Shown here: piece by piece, positions 1 through 9,953 of the stretch
Layout of the letters: every line of letters starts with the position of its first letter
Numbering within the stretch: position 1 is the stretch's first letter
DNA from: Portulaca oleracea
Lineage: Eukaryota; Streptophyta; Magnoliopsida; Caryophyllales; Portulacaceae
Assembly: GCA_029582165.1 (NCBI GenBank)
Contig: CM055871.1
Span: 26,122,802 to 26,186,801 of the forward strand
Length of the DNA: 64,000 nucleotides
Direction of reading: 5' to 3'
The notes under the pieces: generated by a model
What the model saw: only the letters and a program-made list of their open reading frames with translations
Database searches by the model: none
Told to the model about the DNA's origin: nothing
Program-made: the position numbers and the translations under genes

Positions 1-320
1 AATTAATGTGATTAGATTTGTAATAAAACATATTATTGAAAAAGTATAATACTGCATTTTTTTATGAAAATTTTATATAATAAATTATTGATTATTAATT
101 CTAAAAAATGTGAATGACATATAAAAATGAATGAAATGAATACTTTATTTCCCTTTTCTCAGTTTGGAAGGAATTATGGTAGTGGCCGGTTTGACTTGAT
201 AAACTTATATGAATCCTATGGATGAGATATTTACTTTGAAAAAGAAAATGGATACTTATTTTGTATAGCTAAAAGACTTGAAAGAATATTAGATCTAATT
301 TGGATTAGATAATATACTAA
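1..320. other. AT-rich intergenic DNA
   Basis: No coding potential, RNA gene or structured repeat is visible. The base composition is strongly AT-rich, as in most intergenic stretches of this window. Confidence 0.6.
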
Positions 321-573
321 GGGTTTGGTAAGAACTCCAGGGGAATTTTTTTCGGGAAAAATTTTCCATGGGAAGTTTTTAATGGGAAAGATTTCCCTGT
401 GAAAAATTTCCCTTAGCCCCCCTAAGGAAAATTTTCCCTAGGAAAATGGAGAAAATAGTGGGACTATCGTGAAAACTTTTCCGAAGTCAACTTGTGTCCA
501 AACATGGGGAAAATAAGTCAACCCAAAAAAATTGACCATTTCTCCGAGATTATTGACCAACCAAACGTACCCC
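321..573 (+). mobile_element. MITE family A, copy 1 (Tourist-like)
   Basis: The left end reads GGGTTTGGTAAGAACTCC and the right end GACCAACCAAACGTACCC, forming degenerate terminal inverted repeats. The interior is made of short palindromic blocks of TTTTCCC/GGGAAAA type. A better preserved copy lies at 51119-51345 and an inverted partial copy at 6740-6898. The GGG...TTTGGT terminus and TTA-like flanks of the other copies suggest the PIF/Harbinger (Tourist) group. It encodes no protein and the superfamily assignment is inferred. Confidence 0.55.
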
Positions 574-989
574 AAAGAAATGTGGATTTGCACGATGAAA
601 GGATTTTGATGTGCTGTACAACATGAGAGATTCGTAAACTCTCGACTCATGCCTTGATATTAGTTGTGTTTATCACGTGTGATTCGTTCCGTTCATTTGG
701 GAATAATGAAAAGTAACAACCGCTACAAGAAATCAAAATTAAAACTAATTATTAGGCTCTGATACTATTTATTAGGAAAATAAGTCTAAGGTTATAGTGG
801 AAGCGAAATAAATGAGATGATGAAAATTATGACAAAATTTATGAACGAAAAATAAGCGATAAAAACGCACACTAGGTTTACTTGGAAAACCAAAGAACTC
901 GGAAGGAAATCTATGGACGACGACAACCAGAAAATAATCCACTATGAGAAAGAAGGATTACAACTCGATTACTATCACAGGGTGTGATG

Positions 990-1206
990 CAGGGGCGGAT
1001 CTCCATGGATGTTAAGGGTGTCCAAGCTCCGACAAAAATTTAAGAAACCTATTATATTTTAGGAGGTTATTGTATATTTATGTTAAGTGGACACCCAAAA
1101 AAAGACCAAAAATATTAATAAGGGTGTCAAATTCAACACAACAGTCCAACTATTCAAATTATTATTAAGTAGACACCGTTAATTTCGTAGTCTAGATTTG
1201 CCACTG
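990..1206. mobile_element. Short non-autonomous hAT element
   Basis: The ends are CAGGGGCGGATCT and AGATTTGCCACTG (CAGKGGC-type inverted repeats). A perfect 8-bp target duplication, gtgtgatg, occurs at 982-989 and 1207-1214. Removing the element and one copy of the 8-mer restores continuity with the second LTR copy at about 3115, which independently confirms the insertion. An inverted relative lies near 25185-25320. Confidence 0.8.
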
Positions 1207-1440
1207 GTGTGATGCGATCAATAAAAGGAGATTACAATAAAAATCTCTCAATTCACAATCTCTTGGTGAAACTGTCTCTCTCTCATTATTTTCTCTCTGA
1301 TCTAATTGGTGAAACTGTCTCTCTCATTAAGTAGACATCGCCGTAGATTAAAGTGGAGAAGACTGTACCCTATTTGTAAGGCGGCTAGGAGAAGAAATAG
1401 AGTTACATTAAAACTCTAACAAGCACACATAGACACTGGC

Positions 1441-1735
1441 TTAAACGCCGACTCGAAGAAGCACAGAACTCAGAGGCGCTGATAGCACCTTGTGTCTCGC
1501 GTTGAATCTAGAGGCGTTGGTGGCGTCCCCGGTCGCTGGTAGCATCTTCTGCCTCGCGTTGAATCTAGAGGCGCTGGTGGCGTCTCCGGACGTTGGTAGC
1601 GTCTTCTGCCTGGGAGCCTCTGACTGAGGCGTTGCTGGTGCCTCATAGGCACTGGTGGCGTCTCTGGACGCTGGTAGCGTCTTCTGCCTGAGAGCCACTA
1701 ACTGAGGCGCTTCTGGTGCCTCATAGGCGCTAGTT
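1441..1735. repeat. GC-rich minisatellite inside the copia LTR
   Basis: A roughly 60-bp unit built on gaggcgctggtggcgtc and gctggtagcgtcttctgcct is repeated about four times. The matching part of the other LTR (3440-3595) has fewer units. An 85-residue reading frame on the minus strand through it is a consequence of the repeat period and is not called a gene. Confidence 0.7.
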
Positions 1736-1859
1736 GCGCCTCAATCTTCTCTTGTCTGGTTTTGGACCCTAGGAGGATCCAATAGAACACAAAACCTAGC
1801 AAACTCCACCTTTAACCATGATTCAACTCATCAGTCCAAATAAACACCTCGACTGTCAC

Positions 1860-2886
1860 CGTCAATATTCCCCTCCGCAGGGTGTTGCCCCGAAGGGCTC
1901 TCAAAAGGTATCGGTCCTTTTGTTCCACTGCTTGGGTGCCTATTTAAGTCCATACAAGGACTTCCTCAAACCTGTTCCTCCTTACCAGGAGTGGTGAAAC
2001 CCTCTGGTTGCCTCATATAGATCTCTTCGTCCAACTCGCCTTGAAGGAACGTAGTCTTCACATCAACTTGCTCCAACTCCTAGTCAAATAGAGCAACGAA
2101 GGCTAACAAGATGTGGATCGACGTATGTCTCACTACTGGCGAGAATACTTCGCTGTAGTCGATTCCCTCTCTCTAGTTGCAACCTCTAACCACCAATCTA
2201 GCTTTCCACCTCGCATTCTCTACACCAGGGATACCTTCTTTCTTCTTGTACACCCATTTTGCAGTATGAGCTCGTCGCCCTTGAGGCAACTCACACAGCT
2301 CCCAAGTATGGTTCTTCTGCAGACTCTCCATCTCATCCTGCGTAGCTCCTATCCAGTTTGAGGCACTTGGACAAGAGATGGTTTCATGATAGGTAGAAGG
2401 TTCAACACCTTCAGGAGTCTTCTTTGCAATACTCAGCACATATGCGATCATAGCATTGTCTTCTTCAGTATACCGCATTGGTCTCCTAATCTCTCTCCTG
2501 GGACAATCTCTTGCTTTGCTATGTTCTTCCTCCAGTCGAGGAACATCTTTCTCAATCTCAGGCTCATCAACCCGATCTGTTTCAGAGCATCATCAACAAC
2601 TTGCTCCTTATTGCATATTCCAGTAGCTCCACCTTGAGCCTCAACCTGTTCCACCTCGAATTCAGGTTGCCCTGTAACTCTTTTTGGAGCTTTTTTGAAG
2701 TTCTCATCACTCATATTTTCATCGATCTTCATGTCGGGATACTCGATCACATCCCATAACCCCTACTGAATCAAGACTGCCTTCATCTGCAGTCTCCACA
2801 TCGTGAAACTCCTCGCTCCATCAAATTTTGGAATCTCGCACTTCATGATTAAAGTCATCTCCACCTTGCTTTGATACCACTTGTGA
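1860..2886 (-). pseudogene. Degraded, internally deleted Ty1/copia polyprotein
   Basis: Read on the minus strand, an N-terminal Gag-like piece (about 2845-2700; FDGARSFTMWRLQMKAVL, then DVIEYPDMKIDENMSDENF) runs almost directly into the region just before reverse transcriptase (about 2690-2500). The N-terminal part of copia reverse transcriptase follows (2478-1900). Recognisable motifs are MESLQKNHTWELCELP, KWVYKKKEG, ARWKARLVVRG, IDYSEVFSPVVRHTSI, VDVKTTFLQGELDEEIYM and LYGLK. Protease, integrase and the YVDD-containing half are absent, and stops and frame changes are frequent. A primer site complementary to tRNA-Met lies at 2887-2899, consistent with minus-strand orientation. This is a dead transposon remnant. 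Confidence 0.85.
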
Positions 2887-3660
2887 GGCTCTGATACCAC
2901 TTATTAGGAAAATAAATGCAAGGTTATAGTGGAAGCGAAATAAATGAGATGACGGAAATTACGACAAATTTAGGAACGAAAAATAAGCGATAAAAACGAA
3001 TACCAGGTTTACGTGGGAAACCGAAGAAGTCGGAGGAAAACCCATGGACGATAACAACCAGAAAATAATCCACTATGAAAAAGGAAGATTACAACTCGAT
3101 TACTATCACAGGGTATGATGCGATCAACAAAAACCCCAAGGACGCCTTCGGCATCCAGGGGTCACGGGCCGACCATAGAACCCTGTTGGAGATTACAATA
3201 GAAATCTCTCAACTCACGATCTCTTAGGATACACTTGGAAAATATTGGTGAAAATGTCACTCTCTCAATATTTTCTCTCTGATCTAATTCATCACCGTTG
3301 ATCAACCGATGTCGCTGTTCGCCGTAGGTTAAAGTGGAGAAGACTGTACCATATTTATAGGGGGACTAGGAGAAGAAATAGAGTTACATTAAAACTCTAA
3401 CAAACACACACATATGCTAACTCGAAAAAGCACGGAACTCAGAGGCGCTGATGGCGTCTCCGGACGCTGGTAGCGTCTTCTGCCTCGTGTTGAATCTAGA
3501 GGCGCTGGTGGCGCATCCGGGCGCTAGTAGCGTCTTCTGCCTGGGAGCCTCTGACTGAAGTGTTGTTGGTGCCTCATAGGCGCTGGTTGCGTCGCGGTCT
3601 TCTCCTGTCCGATTTTGGACCCTAGGAGGATTCAATGGGACACAAAACCCAACCCTAATA
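2887..3660 (-). repeat. Copia LTR copy 2 with primer binding site (minus strand)
   Basis: The low-coordinate edge holds GGCTCTGATACCA (2887-2899), the complement of the plant tRNA-Met primer site TGGTATCAGAGCC. Beyond it lies an LTR matching 767-1800. On the minus strand a TATA-like TATAAATA occurs near 3353-3360 (seen as atatttatag), suggesting U3 is at the high-coordinate side. The outer edge near 3655 is not sharply defined. Confidence 0.65.
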
Positions 3661-4036
3661 CTTCAAAATTTTGCTCAAATAAGACATAATCAAAAGTTAA
3701 ATAACTAATAGTAATGTAGAGTTTAATGAAGGCGACAAAGTTACTGCATTTTCTAAACTTTGCTCCTGAAGGCAACAATGTTATTCCAGGTTTTGAATTA
3801 CCCCTATAAGTTCATATTCCTTACAACATTTGGTAATAGCAATCCATTACCCACCTCAGAAGATACAAATTTTCTCAATATAAGCTCATCACCATCATTA
3901 GAGTAATCTCTATACACTCCTACTCTCAAAAAACGACAAGGAAAAAAAAAAGTCAAATACCCTCAATACTCCTGAAAAAACACTTCTTAATTGGGATTGT
4001 GAAAGTTGGCAATTATAACACCAAACTTTACCTTTA
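3661..4036. other. Gene-free flank of the copia remnant
   Basis: AT-rich sequence with no coding region, RNA gene or clear repeat that I can see. Confidence 0.5.
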
Positions 4037-4200
4037 GGCCCTGTTCTTTCGTTAGGTTGGATATAACTCTCCCAACTTATCCAAACTTATTCAAACTTAA
4101 CACAATTCTCCAAAAAAAGCATCATAACTTATCCTAACTTATCTCAACTTATCCTAACTTATCTATCAAAACATAAAAATAATATAACCAAAGAACAAGG
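4037..4200. mobile_element. Tourist-like MITE, family D
   Basis: The left terminus GGCCCTGTTCTTT and right terminus AAAGAACAAGG are inverted repeats, flanked on both sides by TTA (4034-4036 and 4201-4203). The interior is a tandem of CAACTTATCC/CTAACTTATC motifs. TTA duplication and short terminal repeats are typical of PIF/Harbinger MITEs. A fragment of the same interior is repeated at 4247-4300, and a related copy lies at about 57415-57569. Confidence 0.7.
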
Positions 4201-4392
4201 TTATTTGTTTTTTTTTTCCAACTGTTTTCAAATTTCAATCATAAAAATAACTTATCTCAACTTATCCTAACTTATCTATCCAAACATAAAAATAACTTTC
4301 ATTCTCTTTTTTTTCTTCCAAATTTCAAATTCCATTAATATTATGAGCTTCTTTTTTATTTGGTCAATTTGATCACTTTATGCTCCAATATA

Positions 4393-4414
4393 CACACACT
4401 TGTGTGTGTATATC

Positions 4415-4450
<36 letters not shown>

Positions 4451-4470
4451 CACACACACGTACGCATGCA
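4393..4470. repeat. CA/TA microsatellite
   Basis: Alternating CA tracts (about 4417-4438) pass into TA and back into CA. A small reading frame through it is repeat-driven and is rejected. Confidence 0.85.
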
Positions 4471-5703
4471 CTCATACATATAAGTTCTCTACGTGTTAGA
4501 TACGCCCTTTGTTTCTTGTATTTGTCACTTTTGACTTATAACGATCTCCAATACATCACTTTAATCTTTAATATCTAACAAAATATATCTGAAAGCATCG
4601 CATAAATCTATTCATAAGGAAATATTTTTTATGACAAATCTAATTACGTTAGTTTTATATTTTTAATCATTACATATATTGAATAATAGTAGTCAAAATT
4701 TACAAAATTTAACCATGGCTATAAAGTCCATGAGAGAGATGATTAGTGTTGTCTAAAATAATTAAGCGTAACTAAGGACATAACACTTAATAGAGGAGTC
4801 TAGTAGGCTAGGTTAAGGTAGTAAGGTGAGGGTTGTTGGTAGGCTATCACACATTGCCTTAGTTTGTTGCCTTGTATCTTCGATCGTTTTGAATATGTAG
4901 TCCACGTATGTTTAGTTCTCCCTCAACATCGTGGAGTACACATGTATGTATCTGTTTATTTTTGTATTTTCATAGTCAGTTAGTCAACCTTGTGGTTTTC
5001 CAAATTGGTTTCTTTTAGTGTCTTTTGCGATTTTTCAAAATGGTTACGTTTTTCGAAAGATTTTTCTATAGGCCCACAGAAATTAGCCTCTCTGTAAACA
5101 TTAGTTCATGGGGGAAGATTGTCTATATCTGAAACCCCTAAACTGCACTCATGTGTGATGTGTGTTTCCCGACCTAGAGTTTGTTGTTGTTGTCGTTATT
5201 TTTCTTGTAAACACAAATACATGATAGCGACAAAAATTAAAGGATATATAAATGGAGTAATCTGACACTTAAACAGGGAGGATAATTATATAGGATATTC
5301 TAATGCTAAAAAAATGGGAGGAAGAGAAAAAGGAGAATGTAATGCTGAAATCCGGCTAACTGGTTTGTTTAGAGAAGCAGCTCACAAAGGCTACTCCTTT
5401 GAAAAGTTCGATCCTAATTAATTAGAGGAATAAAAAGTAAGTGATCAGTTGGAACTCCGGTCGAGAGGATAGACTAATTAACATGGTCAACTTGAAGGAA
5501 TCTGATGATAACTTTTAGAATAGCTTGGATGAAAAGTCATGTAAAACAGTTAAGATTTGATGTAATCTACTCATTTTACGTGATCATTCAAAGGCATGTG
5601 TGAAGCGTTTCTTTAAAAAAAGAAATGACAAAAAGGTATGAAGATAATGACGAAAGATTAATTTTAAAGAGTTGTTTTCTTTACTAATATATTTGATGAT
5701 CTT

Positions 5704-5761
<58 letters not shown>

Positions 5762-6185
5762 TACTGTTATTTTTTTGTACTGCTCAATAGAGTATGCATA
5801 TTCGTATCACAAACTTTGTAATTTATTTTAAACTTTGAATAATTATTAGAAAAATACATGTATTTAGCAACAAATTATTTTCATCATAACTTCAAAATAA
5901 CTTTAGAAAAGTTTGTGTGTAGGTGTGAATCACGTTCGATTACCAAAGTGATTTTTAAAAAACTTTCATGGATTCGCGGAAATCAGCTTTGTCCATATAT
6001 TTTAGTTCATAATAAGATTGTCTACATTTGAATCTTCCGGACCGGCAACAAATACATCTGTTGTTGTTGCATGTGTGTAGGTTTGTGAATCATATAATAC
6101 ATTGCACGCGTGGATAAGCCAATAAGAATTGGACAACACGGATACGTCATTATAATCTGATTATCATTTCATTTTTTTTTATGAA
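4471..6185. other. AT-rich intergenic DNA with a long AT microsatellite
   Basis: No gene is recognisable. The only clear structure is an uninterrupted (AT)n tract of about 50 bases at 5707-5756. Confidence 0.6.
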
Positions 6186-6187
6186 AG

Positions 6188-6445
6188 CGTACTACCTTCC
6201 TCTCAAATTATTTGTCTTTTCACCTAACTTTTTTGTTCCAAAATATTTGTCATATTTACAATCCCAACAACTGTAATTTCTTTTTTACCCCTTATTAATC
6301 AATACATTTATCACTTTTTACAATTCCAACAACTATTATCTTCAATTAAAGTAGAGGTAATTTAGATAAATTATAAACTTTTTACCTCAATTCTTAATAT
6401 GCATCAATCTTGTCAAGTTAGGTAAATAGACAAATACGGAGTTAA
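6188..6445. mobile_element. Decayed Stowaway-like MITE
   Basis: The left end is CTACCTTCCTCTCAAATTATTTGTC and the right end gacaaatacggagttaata, a degenerate version of the CTCCCTCYGTCCC / ACGGAGGGAG termini seen elsewhere in the window. It has no coding content. The ends have drifted, so limits are approximate. Confidence 0.45.
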
Positions 6446-6739
6446 TACGTGCGTTCCCCCTTATGTATTCGCACACTGACAACAAAAGAATCATTTTTGT
6501 GATTCACATGCTCCCAGTCCCACCTCTTGAATATTCAATAATAACCTTTGTGGGGCCCACTCAATCTTTGCCGTCCATCAATCTCTTCATCAACGGCCCT
6601 CAATTTTTCATTCGATAACCGGAATATAATTCAATAGAATCCTCGTGGCCCCCCTAGTTGCCCTAGATATTTTCTGGTCTATTTCTCCAACAATATGTGA
6701 TGGCGGCAATCATTAATTATCCAATCAAAGATTTTATTA

Positions 6740-6898
6740 GGGTGAGTTTGGTAGGTCAATAATTTCGGGGAAATGGTTAATTTTTTTGAGTTGACTTATT
6801 TTCTCCATGTTTGGATGCGGGTTGACTTCGGGAAAGTTTTCATGATGGACCCACCATTTTCTCCATTTTTCATGGGGAAAATTTCCCTTAAAATGGTG
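6740..6898 (-). mobile_element. MITE family A, inverted partial copy
   Basis: It starts with TTA then GGGTGAGTTTGGTAGGTCAA and runs through blocks that match copies at 321-573 and 51119-51345 in reverse order (GAGTTGACTTATTTTC, CCATGTTTGGATG, ATGGGGAAAATTTCCC). The other half is missing where family B begins. Confidence 0.55.
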
Positions 6899-7132
6899 CG
6901 ATATGGTGAAATTGTGGAAAGTATGGTAAAGTGTGGAATACTATGATAAAATTTATAGAAAATGCTATTGATATGGTATGTGATGAGAAATAATGCAAAA
7001 ATTAGATGAGAAAAGTGAGGAAATATATTGGTAAGGATTGTAGTAAAGTGTGGTATGACGTCGTAAGGTGTGGAAGATTATTGAGTAGTATGTACCGCAC
7101 CGTACAAAAGAATATGGCTCAATACTATTTAG
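6896..7132. mobile_element. MITE family B, truncated copy
   Basis: The interior of ATGGTG/GTGTGG motifs and the right end CGCACCGTACAAAAGAATA match the elements at 40797-41048 and 44688-44959. The left terminus has been lost at the junction with the family A fragment. Confidence 0.5.
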
Positions 7133-7306
7133 GCTCTGTTATTTAGATTGAATAAAATGAGATTTGGATGGATTGGATTGGATTTGATAAGTTATGATGT
7201 TTTTTTGGGGAATTGTGTTTTTAGAGATGATACATTTTTAGGGAATTGTGTAACGTTTGTATTGGATTGGGTTAGAAAGAGTTACTAATCAAAAGCATAG
7301 GGTCTT
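7133..7306. mobile_element. MITE family C, decayed copy
   Basis: It consists of GGATTGGATTGG-type motifs between a CTCTGTTATTTAGATTG left end and a degraded right end. The layout matches the better preserved copy at 49876-50050, whose ends read CTCTGTTCTTTGGATTG and CAATCCAAAGAAC. Confidence 0.5.
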
Positions 7307-8285
7307 AGTATGTCTTATTATTATCAATTATCCAAATAATAATTGCAAAAATGTTTTAAAATAAAAATTATAGTCCTTGTCTTTCTAAAGAAATTTTGTG
7401 AAGGAAAGCTTTATTTTTTTTAATTTTTGTGAACATAGAGTATTTTTTATGGGTAAATAATTGTATTTTTAGAATCGATCTTTTTGATCGAGGCCTTAGG
7501 AATTATAGAATGAAAATGTATGATCAACCTTTTCTATTTTTTTGTTTTTTTTCAATTTTAGTATATGAAATTTATTACCTCTTATATTTTAGAAATTTCA
7601 ATTTTATTCGATTAGGCATTAATTAGTTTTAATAATAAAGCAATAATTAGTTTTCATTTTTGTAACCATGCATTCATTTGTAACCATTCCACATTACTCT
7701 TCATTAATCCACTTAACCCTCAACAATGAATTGGACAAGAAACACAACCTAAGGCAAACAAGAAAAAAAAGCAAAAATAAATAAGAAAAATGGCTAAGAA
7801 ATCTGCCACATATCAAAATTAAATAAAATACCTAAAACAGTAAGGTTTGATATATAATATGAATTATTCAAAATATGATGCATTCATCTAAATCTATAAA
7901 AACATTGTATTTAAACAATAACAACATCAACACCAATAATAATTTAATTTCATCCTATAGCTAATCCAAAAATAAAAATAACATTGATTACATTCCTCTG
8001 ATAAACCAAATAGATGACATTAAAAAGACACATTGCAGTCTGCTTCTCCCACACATCAAATTTTATCAGGTTCTGAATTATTGACCATGTCATAGGTGTT
8101 GATGAGATAAAAGCGTAGCCTTGATACATTGAACATTTAAAATTTACAAAAATAATAATAACAAATCCCAGTGTGACCCCTCTAACAGAATATCTGACGA
8201 TATCTAATCTTCTACTATTTCTCAAGCACAGGAATATGTAAAGAATAAAATTTACTAAAATAGAATTTATAAAATGATAAAACAA
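7307..8285. other. AT-rich intergenic DNA
   Basis: Two short reading frames exist here but both have very low-complexity AT-driven composition and no recognisable motif. I see no gene. Confidence 0.5.
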
Positions 8286-8287
8286 AT

Positions 8288-8760
8288 GCTACCTCAGCTC
8301 CATCTCAAATTGTTTGTCCTCCCAACTACTTTTATAAGACCTCCATGTTATTTAGAAGGGTAAGTTAAAATTATCATATTCTTTCCTTACCTTACCTCAC
8401 TTTACCCGAAACCCTAAAAAACATTCAAACCAATGTCATTTTATTTTATTTTTCTTACCTTTTCATTCCTTGCCAAATTTACTTTACCTAACTTAATCAT
8501 ACCACACTCTAAGAAACAGGAGAAAACATTGGAAATGAGGGTAAAAAGTTATAAAAATAAAACAATTCAAATTCTAAATAAATTAATTCATTAAGGGTAA
8601 AATAGGAATGATAATTATTCAAATTATAAAAGTGAAAAACAAATAAAAATAAAAAAATTAGTTAGTGTGACAAAATAAAAAAATTAGTTAGTGTGACAAA
8701 ATAAAAAAATTAGTTAGTGTGACAAATAAATTGGAACGAAGATACTTACTACTCCCTTCG
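8288..8760. mobile_element. Stowaway-like MITE debris with a 26-bp tandem repeat
   Basis: The left part (CTCCATCTCAAATTGTTTGTCC) and right part (TGGAACGAAGATACTTACTACTCCC) resemble decayed Stowaway ends. Between them, from 8655 to 8730, a 26-bp unit based on aaaaaattagttagtgtgac is repeated three times almost perfectly. Confidence 0.5.
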
Positions 8761-8853
8761 TTTAATTGTGTCAAAAATTTTGACCGTTAATATTTTATTT
8801 GTATAATGATTTATCATATAAAATTGAAGTCATTAAATTTCTAATAAAAAATA

Positions 8854-9261
8854 GGATTATTGGATGATAATACACTGAACTTTAGGGGTATTGGATAATA
8901 ATGCACTGAACTTTTTTCTTGGACTCTAATACACTGAACTTTGAGGGTATTGGACAATAACGCACTCAGACCAATTCAGCTGGTGGTTGACGCGGTGTTG
9001 TCTATTTTGAGTGTCGTTTTCTATTTTTTCGAAAAAACTTTTGCCGTGTAAGAAAGTACACATAAGTAGGATGACTGATATATTTTTTTTGGAAAAAAAT
9101 ATAAAAACGATACCCAAAGTGGGACCACGCCAACCACCAATGCGAGTGCGTTATTGTCCAATACCCTCAAAGTTCGATGTATTAGAGTCCAAGAAAAAGT
9201 TCGATGACATTATCATTCAATCTTAAAGCTTAAAGTTCAGTGTATTATCATCCAATAATCC
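8854..9261. mobile_element. Mutator-like foldback MITE
   Basis: Two arms of about 140 bp are inverted copies of each other. The outer ends are GGATTATTGGATGATAATAC on the left and its complement on the right. Flanking 9-mers taaaaaata (8845-8853) and taaaagata (9262-9270) match at 8 of 9 positions. Long inverted repeats plus a 9-bp target duplication are characteristic of Mutator-like elements. There is no open reading frame of substance. Confidence 0.8.
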
Positions 9262-9530
9262 TAAAAGATACTATTGAAAAGTATAATATCGTATTTTTTA
9301 ATAAAAATATGATGTGATAAATTGTTGATTGAAGATGCTAATGCCTGTTAAAAAAACGGAGCATAAAATTGAGCATGGGTCATTGGATCTTGTAGAGTTG
9401 TAGATTTATGAATATTTGTTATTCAGACAATGAGACAATTATCTAAAATGATGCAAGTGGATAAATAATCTTTTTCTTTTCTTTTTAAATTATCAGTAAT
9501 CAACAATTACCCAATGAGGCAATGACGGTC

Positions 9531-9538
9531 TATAAATA
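9531..9538 (+). promoter_or_regulatory. TATA box of the serine decarboxylase gene
   Basis: TATAAATA lies 416 bp upstream of the start codon, preceded by a CCAAT motif at 9510-9514. Downstream is a pyrimidine-rich stretch including (CT)n at 9721-9752, common in plant 5' leaders. A probable 5' UTR intron, GT at 9717 to AG at 9883, removes that stretch; this is inferred from splice consensus only. Confidence 0.65.
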
Positions 9539-9720
9539 TGAGCGAGCTAACACTCTTAACGAACCATTCCCAACCTTCTTTCTTTCATTTTTGCATCTGA
9601 CGTTTTTACCCCCATTCTTCTTTCATTATTACATTTCACCCTCTCCCTCTCCCTTCTACCTCTCTGTGGATCAGCTCTTCCGCAGCAAAAGCTCTCTCGC
9701 TTCTCTCCACTGCCTGGTAA

Positions 9721-9753
<33 letters not shown>

Positions 9754-9953
9754 ACTTTCTCAGATTTTTCTTGCATGATTCATGATCGATTTCGTTGTCT
9801 GGAGATTTTTCCATCACAATGTGTCAATCAATCTGAAATCTCCACCTTTTGCTGATCGTTTCGGCGTTTGATTTCGTTTCCAGAGCTAAGAGCATCGTTC
9901 AATCGGAATTCGCGGATCCGATTTAGGGTTTTTGGTGTGGAATCAGCGACAGA

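Larger units (their letters stand above)
752..1800 (-). repeat. Copia LTR copy 1 (minus strand), interrupted by a hAT element
   Basis: This stretch aligns along most of its length with 2887-3655, from the block GGAAAATAA...TTATAGTGGAAGCGAAATAA to the block at ggaccctaggaggat. At 754-766 it carries a near match to the complement of a tRNA-Met primer site, so the similarity runs past the LTR edge. A 217-bp hAT insertion (990-1206) splits it, and a minisatellite occupies 1441-1735. Boundaries are approximate because both copies are decayed. Confidence 0.6.

Noticed and set aside
1441..1698. 85-codon reading frame with repeated RQKTLPASGDATSA-like units
   Set aside because: It is the translation of a minisatellite inside a decayed copia LTR; the other LTR copy does not keep the frame.
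4410..4470. Possible Z-DNA or regulatory element
   Set aside because: It is a simple CA/TA microsatellite with no other sign of function.
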